Assembly (NCBI RefSeq): GCF_900105805.1 | Contig: NZ_LT629788.1 | Location: 2,294,001-2,358,000 of the forward strand | Origin: Pseudomonas moraviensis | GTDB taxonomy: Bacteria; Pseudomonadota; Gammaproteobacteria; Pseudomonadales; Pseudomonadaceae | Direction of reading: 5' to 3' | Length of the DNA stretch: 64,000 bases | In this document: in pieces, positions 18,045-26,493 of the stretch | How the letters are laid out: each line of letters begins with the position of its first letter | Numbering within the stretch: position 1 is the first letter of the stretch | Translations under genes and position numbers: made by a program | Notes under the pieces: model-generated | What the model was told of the DNA's origin: nothing | The model's input: the letters and a program-made list of their open reading frames with translations, nothing else | Database searches by the model: none

Positions 18045-18311
18045 TCAATTAGCCCGGCTGACCACCCGAATATCCGTAATCCCTACCCGCTCGGCCTGCT
18101 CGAGAATCTGCTCTGGCGTCGAATCCGCCGTGGGCATGACCAGGCTGTTTTCGGCATCGCCCAGATGTAGTTGCAGCAGATGCATCGCCGCGTCGTGCTC
18201 GGCCAGTTGCGCGTCCTTGAGTTCGAGCAGATAAGTACGAGGCTCGCCGTTGAAACGGTATTCGATGTGATAGGTGTACATGTCGTCGTCCGCGTCGGTG
18301 GGAAAAGGCAC
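18045..18311 (-). CDS. conserved hypothetical protein
   Basis: An 88-aa soluble protein from a GTG start at 18311 with AGGAT upstream; an ATG at 18281 is an alternative. It has an N-terminal beta-rich part (YTYHIEYRFNGEPRTYLLEL) and a C-terminal helix-strand (TPEQILEQAERVGITDIRVV). I do not recognise a characterised family. It is convergent with the CorA-like gene. Confidence 0.6.
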   Translation of the reverse strand: MPFPTDADDDMYTYHIEYRFNGEPRTYLLELKDAQLAEHDAAMHLLQLHLGDAENSLVMPTADSTPEQILEQAERVGITDIRVVSRAN

Positions 18312-18363
18312 TGTTTATCCTGACGCGACGGTCAGTTTTTAGTTCAACTTGCCTGCCATTTTG

Positions 18364-18375
18364 TGTTTGCAAACA
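18364..18375. promoter_or_regulatory. palindrome upstream of tspO-like gene
   Basis: TGTTTGCAAACA is a perfect 12-bp palindrome, 69 bp before the tspO start and between divergent genes. It may be an operator for an unlinked regulator, though chance is possible. Confidence 0.35.
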
Positions 18376-18444
18376 AACTTTTTGCGCAGCGGAGCGTCCT
18401 CTTCTTAACTCTCCATAACAGCTGATCACAGCTAAGGACTGGCA

Positions 18445-18888
18445 ATGACCTTTTTCATCTTCCTCTTGGCCTGCGCGGCGGCGGCAACCACTGGCGTGAT
18501 GTTCAAACCCGGCCCGTGGTATGAATCGCTGACCAAACCCTCTTTCACCCCGCCCAACTGGGCGTTTCCTGTGGCCTGGACAATCATTTACCTGCTGCTG
18601 GCCTGGGCCGGTTATCGCCTGAGCCTGATCCCCGGCAGCCAAACAGTGCTGGCCTTGTGGGCCGCGCAAATCGCTCTGAATACGCTGTGGACGCCGGTGT
18701 TCTTCGGCGCGCATCAGGTGCTGGCGGCGCTGGTGATTCTGGCGGTGCTGTGGGTGGTCGTCGCGGTGATGGTCGTGCTCGCGCTGCAACTGGACGTGGT
18801 CACCGGGCTGATTCTGTTCCCGTACCTGGCGTGGCTGTGCGTTGCACTGGCGCTGAACTGCTCGATCCTGATGAAAAATCGCCTGTGA
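18445..18888 (+). CDS. tspO: TspO/MBR family tryptophan-rich sensory protein
   Basis: A 147-aa integral membrane protein with five predicted helices. The family hallmarks are present: WYESLTKPSFTPPNWAFPVA, WTIIYLLLAWAGY and LWAAQIALNTLWTPVFFG. TspO proteins bind porphyrins and are implicated in tetrapyrrole handling and stress. The stop codon overlaps the GTG start of the next hydrolase gene, so the two are probably coupled. Confidence 0.93.
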   Translation: MTFFIFLLACAAAATTGVMFKPGPWYESLTKPSFTPPNWAFPVAWTIIYLLLAWAGYRLSLIPGSQTVLALWAAQIALNTLWTPVFFGAHQVLAALVILAVLWVVVAVMVVLALQLDVVTGLILFPYLAWLCVALALNCSILMKNRL

Positions 18889-19868
18889 GCGATTTTCCCT
18901 GGCCGCAAGGCGAGTGCGAGCTGACGCAGGTGCGCGCGTTCAACAAAAAGCTCGCCTGGCTGCCGCGCTTCAAGGTGCGCAATCGAGTCACCCCACGGCT
19001 GATTCAGGCGTTGTTGCGGGCGGGTCAGATCGGCGGCGCTGGCAAGCTGCGCCAGCATGGGCTGACCGCCGACCGGATGATCATCGACACGGTGCCGGTA
19101 CGCATCATCCGCCCCAAGGGCAAAGCCAAAGGTGTTGTCGTGGATTTCCACGGCGGCGGCTGGGTGATCGGCAATGCGCAGATGAACGACCACTTCAACA
19201 TCGCCATCGTCAACACCTGTGACGTGGCGGTGGTGTCAGTGGATTATCGGCTGGCGGTGTCGACGCCAATCGAGGGCTTGCTGGAAGACTGTCTGCGCGC
19301 CACGCGCGGCATCTTGAACAATGCTGAATTTGCCGGATTGCCCGTAGTAGTCGTCGGCGAATCGGCCGGTGGGCATCTGGCGGCGGCCACCCTGCTCGCC
19401 CTTGAATCTTCGCCGCAACTGCTGCAACGGATCTGCGGCGCGCTGCTGTATTACGGCGTCTACGACCTGACCGGCACGCCCAGCGTGCGCACCGCACCCG
19501 CCGATACTCTGGTGCTCGACGGCCCCGGGATGGTCGAAGCGTTACGCCTGCTTACGCCGGATATCAGCGACGAACAACGACGCCAGCCACCGCTGTCGCC
19601 GCTGTATGGCGATTTCAGCGGACTGCCGCCAGCGCTGCTGTTTGCCGGTGAGCTCGATCCGCTGCTGGATGACACGCGGCTCATCGCCGAGCGCTGGCGA
19701 CACGCCGCACCGGTGGAAATGCATGTGCTGCCGGAGTGTCCGCATGGGTTTATTCACTTTCCCACGGCCACTGCTGAGAATGTGCTGGCTTACAGTCGGG
19801 AGTGGATTTCGGCGCGAGTGGCAAGTTACTCAGCGAAATCCGCCGAAATGAGCCCGGCGCTTTCGTAG
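18885..19868 (+). CDS. alpha/beta hydrolase of the HSL (esterase/lipase) family
   Basis: A 327-aa cytoplasmic esterase-like enzyme. The oxyanion-hole motif HGGGW, the nucleophile elbow GESAGG, an acid in GELDPLLDD and a His in CPHGFIHF make up a complete hormone-sensitive-lipase-type catalytic set. I chose the GTG at 18885 because it overlaps the tspO stop (GTGA) and gives family length; reading back to 18657 is tspO in another frame. Co-expression with TspO suggests a lipid, ester or tetrapyrrole side role, but the substrate is not predictable. A strong terminator follows. Confidence 0.88.
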   Translation: MSDFPWPQGECELTQVRAFNKKLAWLPRFKVRNRVTPRLIQALLRAGQIGGAGKLRQHGLTADRMIIDTVPVRIIRPKGKAKGVVVDFHGGGWVIGNAQMNDHFNIAIVNTCDVAVVSVDYRLAVSTPIEGLLEDCLRATRGILNNAEFAGLPVVVVGESAGGHLAAATLLALESSPQLLQRICGALLYYGVYDLTGTPSVRTAPADTLVLDGPGMVEALRLLTPDISDEQRRQPPLSPLYGDFSGLPPALLFAGELDPLLDDTRLIAERWRHAAPVEMHVLPECPHGFIHFPTATAENVLAYSREWISARVASYSAKSAEMSPALS

Positions 19869-19910
19869 CTGCCGATTGCATGGCGAGCCGTAAAAAACCG
19901 AGACAAGCAA

Positions 19911-19937
19911 AAGGCGCCCTCACCGGCGCCTTTTTTT
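19911..19937 (+). terminator. Rho-independent terminator after the tspO-hydrolase unit
   Basis: A GGCGCC stem flanked by A and T runs (AAGGCGCC...GGCGCC then seven T) 43 bp after the hydrolase stop. It fits intrinsic termination well. Confidence 0.9.
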
Positions 19938-20089
19938 GTTTGCGCTGAACCCTGCGCGATCGTTCACCCCATGCCGATTGTGGCTCAAACCGTAAACAGT
20001 CTTTACCCGATCCGCGCCTGTTTCCCCCGCCAGCCGCCGCATAGAGTTCGTTCCAGCAGCACACTCAACTTCGGCAAAGGAAAACACCC

Positions 20090-20341
20090 ATGAAAGTCTC
20101 AATGCTCGTCCTCGCACTCTTCGGCTTCAGCTCGGTGGTCATGGCCCAGGACTCGACTACCACGCCTCCCGTCGAGCAATACACCTACGCCACTCACCTC
20201 GACGTCGCCAAAATCATCTCGGAAGATCCCGTGCCGGATGTCTGCGCCGTAGTGCCGGTGCACATGACCTATCAGGATTCCCAAGGCAAGCAGCACATCC
20301 TGCAATACGAGGTCATGGGCAGCGGCTGCAGCAACGGCTGA
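20090..20341 (+). CDS. small periplasmic DUF2790-family protein
   Basis: An 83-aa protein with an AAAGGAAAA SD. A signal peptide cleaves around VMA/QD; the mature part ends in the family's typical CAVVPVHMTYQDSQGK and YEVMGSGC, with two Cys that may pair in the periplasm. The family is abundant in Pseudomonas and functionally obscure. Confidence 0.85.
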   Translation: MKVSMLVLALFGFSSVVMAQDSTTTPPVEQYTYATHLDVAKIISEDPVPDVCAVVPVHMTYQDSQGKQHILQYEVMGSGCSNG

Positions 20342-20364
20342 TCAAGCCAATACCTCGCACCCCA

Positions 20365-20396
20365 TTGCGTCTCAGAGTGGCTTCGCTGAGACGCAA
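20365..20396. terminator. bidirectional terminator-like hairpin
   Basis: Perfect 11-bp arms (TTGCGTCTCAG / CTGAGACGCAA) with a 10-nt loop between the convergent DUF2790 and LysR genes. The U tract is weak on both sides. Confidence 0.6.
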
Positions 20397-20410
20397 ATGC
20401 TTTTACCGCT

Positions 20411-21337
20411 TCAATCGACAAGTTCCTCAGCAGTGCTCGCCAGCTGCGCGCCAACCCGGGTTTTCAACGTATCGATGAATCGCGTGATCTTCGCATCGAC
20501 AAACTGGCGAGACGTGTAGACGGCATAAACATTGCGCTCATAGGTGTGGTAATCAGGCAGTACCCGCACCAGCCTGCCGGCACGCAAATCGTCGATCGCC
20601 GTGAAGCCTGCCAACAGACCAATCCCCGCCCCTTCGCGAATGGCCACGGCCATTGCATCCATATCATTCACGCTGAAACTCGGCCCGGTCGGGATGAACG
20701 TCGCGTCGCCTGCCTTGCTTTTGAGCTGCCATTCATCGCGTACGTAATCCACGGTACCGAGCAGCAGGCATTGATGATCGCAAAGCTGTTCCGGCGTCTC
20801 GGGTGCGCCGTGCCGCGCCAGGTATTCCGGGGAGGCCACCAGTACGCAGTGACTGACGCCGATCTTTTGGCTGACATACGCCGAATCCGGTAGCGTGCGC
20901 GCGATCAGAATGGACACGTCCAACTGATCCTCAAGCAGATTGGGCATGCGTTGGGAGAGCATCAAATCGACGGTCACTTCGGGAAACGCTTGGCGATATT
21001 CCAACACCGCGCCGGTCACCAATTGCCGCGCCAGTCCGGGCACACAGTGCACGCGTAACGTCCCTCGTGGCTGCAAGGCGGCATTGCTCGCCTCGGCTTC
21101 TGCGCTTTCCAGGTCAGCGAGAATCTTCACGCAGCGCTCATAAAACCGCCGGCCCGCGTCGGTCACCGAGAGACGCCGTGTGGAGCGCTGCAACAGGCGG
21201 GTGTCGAGCACGTTTTCCAACGCCGAGACCGCACGCGATACGTTACCGACGGTGGAGTCGAGATGGTTGGCCACGGCAGTGAAACTACCCATCTCGACTA
21301 CCTTGATGTACACCGACATGTTTGAAAGTTTGTCCAT
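20411..21337 (-). CDS. LysR-family transcriptional regulator
   Basis: A 308-aa regulator with an N-terminal winged helix (FTAVANHLDSTVGNVSRAVSALE, RLLQRSTRRLSVTDAG) and a periplasmic-binding-like effector domain. The start has CAGGA upstream. It is divergent from the ALDH/CMD/quinone-reductase operon starting at 21548, so it probably controls that operon. The CrgA-like subtype (QPRGTLRVHCVP, REGAGIGLLAGF) often responds to aldehydes or quinones; that is inference. Confidence 0.9.
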   Translation of the reverse strand: MDKLSNMSVYIKVVEMGSFTAVANHLDSTVGNVSRAVSALENVLDTRLLQRSTRRLSVTDAGRRFYERCVKILADLESAEAEASNAALQPRGTLRVHCVPGLARQLVTGAVLEYRQAFPEVTVDLMLSQRMPNLLEDQLDVSILIARTLPDSAYVSQKIGVSHCVLVASPEYLARHGAPETPEQLCDHQCLLLGTVDYVRDEWQLKSKAGDATFIPTGPSFSVNDMDAMAVAIREGAGIGLLAGFTAIDDLRAGRLVRVLPDYHTYERNVYAVYTSRQFVDAKITRFIDTLKTRVGAQLASTAEELVD

Positions 21338-21547
21338 CCTGATCGTCCTGTAGACCTGCCACTCACTGCGGATACGTCGGATGCTACACGCTCGCTGCTG
21401 CGCTCGATATTACCCTCTGGGACAACAGTGATTCCCTCGCGGCCGGCTAAATCAAACGGCGCGCCTTCCATAGACTGGATTCCACGGGACGCCTGAACCA
21501 CTGCGTACAAGGCGCCGAATGAATCCTCAACCATGAAGGCGACATCC

Positions 21548-22984
21548 ATGAACACTCCTTACGATCCGCTCTATCTCTTCATCGATGGTCAATGGCTCAC
21601 CGCCCAAGACCGCGCGACCGCTGCGGTGGTCAACCCGGCGACCGGCGAGGAAATCGGCCAGGTGCCACTGGCCACCGCCGAAGACCTGGATCACGCCCTC
21701 GAAGTGGCCCGACTGAGCTTCGACCAATGGCGCCAGACCGTGCCGGACCAGCGCGCAAAAATCCTCAAGCGCGCCGCCGACCTGATCCTCGAACGCGCCC
21801 CGCAAATCGCTGCGCAAATGACGCTGGAAGAAGGCAAGCCACTGCGCGAAAGCCTCGATGAAGTGACCCGTGCGGCGGAGTATTTCGAGTGGTTCGCCGA
21901 AAGCGCACGACGCATCGACGGCCGTGTCGTGCCGGCCAATCGACCGGGGGTACTGCAACTGGTCAAACGCCAGGCGATTGGCCCGGTCGCGGCATTCACA
22001 CCGTGGAACTTCCCGGCCATCACCCCGGCGCGCAAGCTCTCGGCAGCGCTAGCCGCCGGTTGCAGTGTGGTGCTCAAGCCCGGCGAGGAAAGCCCTTCCA
22101 CCGCGCTGGCCCTGGCCCGGGCTCTGGACGATGCCGGCCTGCCCAAAGGCGTGCTGCAAGTGGTGTTCGGCGTGCCGGATCAAGTGTCCAGCCATTTGAT
22201 TGCCTCACCGATCATTCGCAAAGTGACCTTCACCGGTTCGGTGCCAATCGGTCGCCTGCTCTCGGCCCGTGCCGCCGAAGGCGTCAAGCCGATCACACTG
22301 GAACTGGGCGGCCACGGCCCGGTGCTGGTGTTTGCTGACGCCGACATCGAAAAGGCTGCTGTGGAAGGGGTCGCCAATCGCTTTCGCGGCACCGGTCAGG
22401 TGTGTATTTCCTCGACTCGCTTCCTGATCCAGCGCGAGGCCTATGCCGAGTTTGTCGAGCACTTCGTTGCGGCCACCCAGGCGTTGAAAATCGGCGATGG
22501 CATGGATCCGCAAACCCAGGTCGGGCCGCTGGCCAACCCACGGCAACTGGCGAAGATGGAGCAACTGATCGCCGACGCCGTCGAGAAAGGCGCGCGGGTG
22601 CTCGCCGGTGGCGAAGCGTTGCCGGGCGCAGGCTTCTTCTTCCAGCCCACTGTTCTGGCCGATGTGCCGATGAGTGCGCGAATCATGCACGAAGAACCCT
22701 TTGGCCCCATCGCGATACTGATGCCTTTCGATGAACTGAGCGACGGGCTGCAAGAAGCCAACCGCCTGCCCTATGGCCTCTCGGCCTACGCGTTCACCTC
22801 CAATGCGCGCACCGCGATCGACGTGGCCGATGGCCTGGAAGCCGGAATGATCGGCATCAACCAGTACCGCATCGTCGCCACCGAGCTGCCGTTCGGCGGC
22901 ATGAAGGAAAGCGGCCACGGTTCCGAAGGCGGCATCGAAGGCATCGAGCACTACCTCACCAACAAATTCATCAGCCAGGTTTAA
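21548..22984 (+). CDS. NAD(P)-dependent aldehyde dehydrogenase, succinate-semialdehyde dehydrogenase-like
   Basis: A 478-aa ALDH-fold enzyme oxidising an aldehyde to an acid. Visible motifs are the cofactor region PWNFPAITPARKLSAALAAG, the nucleotide loop FTGSVPIGR, the glutamate motif LELGGHGPV (often GGNAP in homologues) and the nucleophile in GTGQVCISSTRFL. The C-terminal oligomerisation strand includes FGGMKESGHGSEGG. I chose 21548 over 21533 because of AAGGCG upstream. It is first of a three-gene operon with a CMD-like protein and a quinone-reductase-like enzyme, consistent with detoxification or aromatic/aldehyde metabolism. Confidence 0.9.
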   Translation: MNTPYDPLYLFIDGQWLTAQDRATAAVVNPATGEEIGQVPLATAEDLDHALEVARLSFDQWRQTVPDQRAKILKRAADLILERAPQIAAQMTLEEGKPLRESLDEVTRAAEYFEWFAESARRIDGRVVPANRPGVLQLVKRQAIGPVAAFTPWNFPAITPARKLSAALAAGCSVVLKPGEESPSTALALARALDDAGLPKGVLQVVFGVPDQVSSHLIASPIIRKVTFTGSVPIGRLLSARAAEGVKPITLELGGHGPVLVFADADIEKAAVEGVANRFRGTGQVCISSTRFLIQREAYAEFVEHFVAATQALKIGDGMDPQTQVGPLANPRQLAKMEQLIADAVEKGARVLAGGEALPGAGFFFQPTVLADVPMSARIMHEEPFGPIAILMPFDELSDGLQEANRLPYGLSAYAFTSNARTAIDVADGLEAGMIGINQYRIVATELPFGGMKESGHGSEGGIEGIEHYLTNKFISQV

Positions 22985-22994
22985 GGGGATTTCC

Positions 22995-23327
22995 ATGTCG
23001 ACTATCGATTTCAGCAGCCCTCGCGAAGCCGCCCGCGCCTTCACCCCGAAACTGGCGCAATTCGTTGACTCAACGCTGTACCCGCAGATCTGGAGTGACC
23101 CCGCATTGGCACCCCGCGAGCGCAGCCTGATCACTGTCGCCGCGCTGATTGCCGGCGGCCACTGTGAAGAATTGCCCGCGCACCTGCGCCGCGCTGTCAG
23201 CAATGGCGTGAGCCATGAAGAGTTGTCGGCGGCGATCACTCACCTGGCCTTTTACGTCGGATTCCCGGGCGCCATCACTGCCTCGGCGATCGCCAATGCC
23301 ACCCTTGCCGACACGGAGCAACGCTGA
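22995..23327 (+). CDS. carboxymuconolactone decarboxylase-like protein
   Basis: A 110-aa all-helical CMD/AhpD-fold protein (LAPRERSLITVAALIAGG, then HCEELPAHLRRAVSNGVSHE and ITHLAFYVGFPGA). It has a single Cys before the conserved His rather than the AhpD CxxC pair, so a CMD-like or decarboxylase/isomerase role is more likely than peroxidase reduction. It lies 10 bp after the ALDH gene and 1 bp before the next start. Confidence 0.88.
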   Translation: MSTIDFSSPREAARAFTPKLAQFVDSTLYPQIWSDPALAPRERSLITVAALIAGGHCEELPAHLRRAVSNGVSHEELSAAITHLAFYVGFPGAITASAIANATLADTEQR

Positions 23328-23328
23328 G

Positions 23329-24330
23329 ATGAAAGGCATCAACCTGAAAGAGTTCGGCCCGGCAGAAGTGCTGCAACTTGGCGAAGCTCCCAACCCTGAA
23401 GTGCGCCCGACCGATCTGCTGGTGCGCGTCTACGCGGCCGGCGTGAACCGTGCCGACCTGACCCACCGAACCGGCGGCTACGGCCATGCGAACTTCGGCG
23501 ACTCGTTGATCATCGGCCTGGAGATTGCCGGGGAAGTGCTGGAGACCGGCAGCGAGGTCAGCGGATTCGCCGTCGGCGACAGGGTGATGGGCGTGGTCGG
23601 CGGCGGCGCCTACGCCGAACTGGCGCGCATCGACTACCGCATGGCCATGCCGATTCCAGCGCAGCTCGACTATGTGCACGCAGCGGCGATTCCCGAAGTG
23701 TTCGTCACTGCCCACGAAGCGATGCTGCACCTGGCCCGACTCAAGTCAGGTGACTCGGTGCTGATCCATGCCGCCGCCGGTGGCGTCGGTTCCGCTGCCG
23801 TGCAACTGGCCTACGCTACAGGCGCCACGGTGTACGCGACCACCGAAGGCAGCAAGCTGGCGCGTGTCGAACATCTGGGCGCCGACGTGGCCATCGACTA
23901 CAAGACCGAGGATTTCGCCGCAGTCATCGCCGACAAAACCAACGGACGCGGCGTCGACGTGATCATCGACTTCATCGGCGCCCCCTACTTCGCGCGCAAT
24001 ATCGCCTCGCTGGCCCACGGCGGTCGCCTGGTGCAGGTAGGCATTCTTGGCGGCGGCGGCAGGGTCGACATGGAGCTGGAGCACATCCTCTACCGGCACC
24101 TGCAAATCATCGGCACGGTGATGAAGTCGCGCACCCAGCCGGAGAAGCACGCGATGATCCAGCGCTTTCGCGAACATTGGCTGGAGCGCTTCGCCGGCGC
24201 GGCGGGCCTGGAACCGGTGGTGGACAGCACCTTCCCGCTATCCCGCGCAGCCGATGCCCATAGGCGGATGGAATCTTCGCAGAATGTCGGGAAGATTATT
24301 CTGACGATGCAGCCGGAGGATTTGCGCTAA
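23329..24330 (+). CDS. quinone oxidoreductase-like zinc-independent MDR enzyme
   Basis: A 333-aa medium-chain reductase of the NADPH:quinone/enoyl reductase (PIG3-like) type. It has a GroES-like N-terminal half (AGVNRADLTHRTGGYG) and a Rossmann domain with the AAAGGVGSAAVQLA loop. No structural or catalytic zinc Cys cluster is visible, as expected for quinone reductases. Its start overlaps the stop region of the CMD-like gene, supporting an operon. A terminator follows. Confidence 0.9.
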   Translation: MKGINLKEFGPAEVLQLGEAPNPEVRPTDLLVRVYAAGVNRADLTHRTGGYGHANFGDSLIIGLEIAGEVLETGSEVSGFAVGDRVMGVVGGGAYAELARIDYRMAMPIPAQLDYVHAAAIPEVFVTAHEAMLHLARLKSGDSVLIHAAAGGVGSAAVQLAYATGATVYATTEGSKLARVEHLGADVAIDYKTEDFAAVIADKTNGRGVDVIIDFIGAPYFARNIASLAHGGRLVQVGILGGGGRVDMELEHILYRHLQIIGTVMKSRTQPEKHAMIQRFREHWLERFAGAAGLEPVVDSTFPLSRAADAHRRMESSQNVGKIILTMQPEDLR

Positions 24331-24344
24331 GACAGACGTAAGAA

Positions 24345-24373
24345 AAGGCCAGTCAGTTGAGCTGACTGGCCTT
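24345..24373. terminator. bidirectional terminator between convergent oxidoreductase genes
   Basis: Perfect 12-bp arms (AAGGCCAGTCAG / CTGACTGGCCTT) around a 5-nt loop, placed between convergent genes ending at 24330 and 24397. There are short T-containing flanks. Confidence 0.8.
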
Positions 24374-24396
24374 GGTTTGTCTGACGTTTGCGCTGA

Positions 24397-25407
24397 TCAG
24401 CTCACCTTGATCACAACCTTGCCAAACGCCCCTTTCGCCAGATGCTCATAGGCCTCGCGCGCCTGTTCGAACGGATACACATGGTCGATCACCGGGCGAA
24501 TGTCGTGCTCGGCGAGGAACACGTTCATCCGGTCGAACGATGAGCGCGGTGCCACCGCAATGCCGCGAATAGTGGTCTGGCGAAAGATCAGCGGCATCAG
24601 GTTCAACTCGACGGTCTGCCCTGTCAGAAAGCCAATCTGCGCAATCCGCCCCGAGGCCTTGGTCGCCGCGACTGATTGATTAATGCCGTTGCCTCCCGCC
24701 ACATCGAGCAGCAGATCCACACCCTTGCCTTCGGTGAGTTTGAGCACCTCTTCCGCCCAGTTCGGCGTGCTGCGGTAGTTGATGCCGGCGACCGCGCCCA
24801 GCCGTTTTACCGCGTGCAGATTGTCATCGCTGCTTGAGGTTGCGATGACTTTGGCGCCCAGCGCGGTGGCGATCTGCACGGCGAAGATCGATACGCCGCC
24901 GGTGCCCTGCACCAACACGGTCTGGCCCGGTTGAATCGCGCCGAAATCCACCAGCGAGTACCACGCGGTGAGCGCAGCGATTGGCAGGGTCGCCGCCTCT
25001 TCATCGCTCATATTGGCCGGCGCGCCGACGGCGCTGTCCTGGTGGATGATCATGTACTCGGCCAAGCCGCCCGGCAACGGCGAACCGAAGCAATAATCCG
25101 GTTCGTTCGGCCCCGGCTCGCCGTCCAGCCAGCGCGAGTACAGATGCGAATTGACCCGGTCGCCGACCTTGAAACGAGTCACACCGTCACCGATGGCGAC
25201 CACGGTACCGGCGGCATCGCTGACCGGAATCAGCGGTTTCGGCACCAGGTGCGGCTCATAGATACCGTCAACGATGGCCTTGTCGCGAAAATTCAGCGAG
25301 ACCGCGCCGACCTTGACCAGCAGCTCGCCAGCCTTGGGTTGCGGCGTTTGCGTCTCGCCCAGTTGCAGATTGTAGAGCCCGAAATCTTTCAGTAACCACG
25401 CTTTCAT
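24397..25407 (-). CDS. NAD(P)-dependent alcohol dehydrogenase, MDR family
   Basis: A 336-aa medium-chain dehydrogenase/reductase. The start at 25407 has a strong GGAGG; the longer ORF to 25440 lacks one. The GroES-like domain (GAVSLNFRDKAIVDGIYEPH) and Rossmann segment (VLVQGTGGVSIFAVQIATAL) are clear. The usual catalytic zinc Cys in the GHE region is absent, so it may be zinc-independent. It is divergent from a LysR gene starting at 25567, the likely regulator. Confidence 0.88.
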   Translation of the reverse strand: MKAWLLKDFGLYNLQLGETQTPQPKAGELLVKVGAVSLNFRDKAIVDGIYEPHLVPKPLIPVSDAAGTVVAIGDGVTRFKVGDRVNSHLYSRWLDGEPGPNEPDYCFGSPLPGGLAEYMIIHQDSAVGAPANMSDEEAATLPIAALTAWYSLVDFGAIQPGQTVLVQGTGGVSIFAVQIATALGAKVIATSSSDDNLHAVKRLGAVAGINYRSTPNWAEEVLKLTEGKGVDLLLDVAGGNGINQSVAATKASGRIAQIGFLTGQTVELNLMPLIFRQTTIRGIAVAPRSSFDRMNVFLAEHDIRPVIDHVYPFEQAREAYEHLAKGAFGKVVIKVS

Positions 25408-25436
25408 GGTGAGCCTCCAAATACACGTTATTGGCC

Positions 25437-25457
25437 GCAAACCCTCAGCAGGTTTGC
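25437..25457. promoter_or_regulatory. inverted repeat in the ADH-LysR divergent region
   Basis: GCAAACC and GGTTTGC arms with a 7-nt spacer, 30 bp from the ADH start. The spacing and symmetry suit a LysR-type or other dimeric operator. Confidence 0.45.
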
Positions 25458-25566
25458 CTTGAGCCCATGATTGGCTTTAACAGCAGCGCAATAAATGCTT
25501 GGAAACAGACATGATTGTTCTATTCTCAGGCAACAAAACCCGACACTGAAGCTCACCGGGAAAGTC

Positions 25567-26481
25567 ATGGAATTACTGCAATCGATGCGCCTGTTCGCCC
25601 GACTCGCGGAGCTGGGCAGTTTCACCAAAGCCGCCGAGTCGCTGGACATCGGCCGGCCGCAGGTCACTCGCTATATTCAGGAACTGGAAACGTCGCTGGG
25701 CGTGCGCCTGTTCCAGCGCACGACAAGGAAAGTGGCACTCACTGCCGAGGGTGAGCTTTTCTATCAGCGGGTCCAGGAAATTCTGGCCGAGATCACCGCC
25801 GCCACCACCATGTTCGATCGCACCGGAGCCACGCTGTCCGGCCGCCTGCGCATCGACATTCCCACCGCGTTCGCGCAGCTGGAATTCATCAAAAGCCTGC
25901 GCGAATTCACCGACACCTACCCCGGCATCGACATGGTGCTGGGCGTCACCGATCGCGCGGTTGATCTGGTCGGCGAAGGCATCGACTGCGCGCTGCGCAT
26001 CGGCGAGCTGCCCGACTCAACCCTGATCGCCCGCCCCATCGCCTTGGCGACCATGGTCACCTGCGCCGCGCCCGAGTATTTGCGCGAGCACGGCACACCG
26101 GAAACGCTTGCAGATCTGGCGAACCATCAAGGCGTGAACTTTCTCTCGGGCCAGAACAACCGCACCTTGCCCTGGCAGTTTACAGTTGAGGGCAAACAGA
26201 AAACCTACGTCAGCCGCAAGGGTATTACCGTGACTGAATCGAACGCTTATGTGCAGTGTGGCGTGTCAGGCTTCGGGATTATTCAGGCGCCGGGTATTGC
26301 GGTGGCCGAGCATTTGGCCAGTGGTGCGCTGGTGGAAATTCTGCAACCGCTGCGTCCGCTGCCTCGACCGGTGTCGCTGCTGTATCCGAGCCCCACGCAT
26401 CTGCCGGCGCAGGTGCAAGTGTTCATCGAATGGCTGCAGGTGCGGTTTGTGCAGTTACATGCTGCGTGGGTGCAGGACTGA
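25567..26481 (+). CDS. LysR-family transcriptional regulator
   Basis: A 304-aa regulator with an N-terminal winged helix (FTKAAESLDIGRPQVTRYIQ, RLFQRTTRKVALTAEGE) and an effector domain of the CrgA-like subgroup (SGRLRIDIPTAFAQ, GVSGFGIIQAPGI). I chose the ATG at 25567, just after GGGAAAG, because it begins the DNA-binding domain; the ORF extends to 25495 without support. It is divergent from the alcohol dehydrogenase gene. Confidence 0.9.
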   Translation: MELLQSMRLFARLAELGSFTKAAESLDIGRPQVTRYIQELETSLGVRLFQRTTRKVALTAEGELFYQRVQEILAEITAATTMFDRTGATLSGRLRIDIPTAFAQLEFIKSLREFTDTYPGIDMVLGVTDRAVDLVGEGIDCALRIGELPDSTLIARPIALATMVTCAAPEYLREHGTPETLADLANHQGVNFLSGQNNRTLPWQFTVEGKQKTYVSRKGITVTESNAYVQCGVSGFGIIQAPGIAVAEHLASGALVEILQPLRPLPRPVSLLYPSPTHLPAQVQVFIEWLQVRFVQLHAAWVQD

Positions 26482-26493
26482 AGACCTGCCCCC

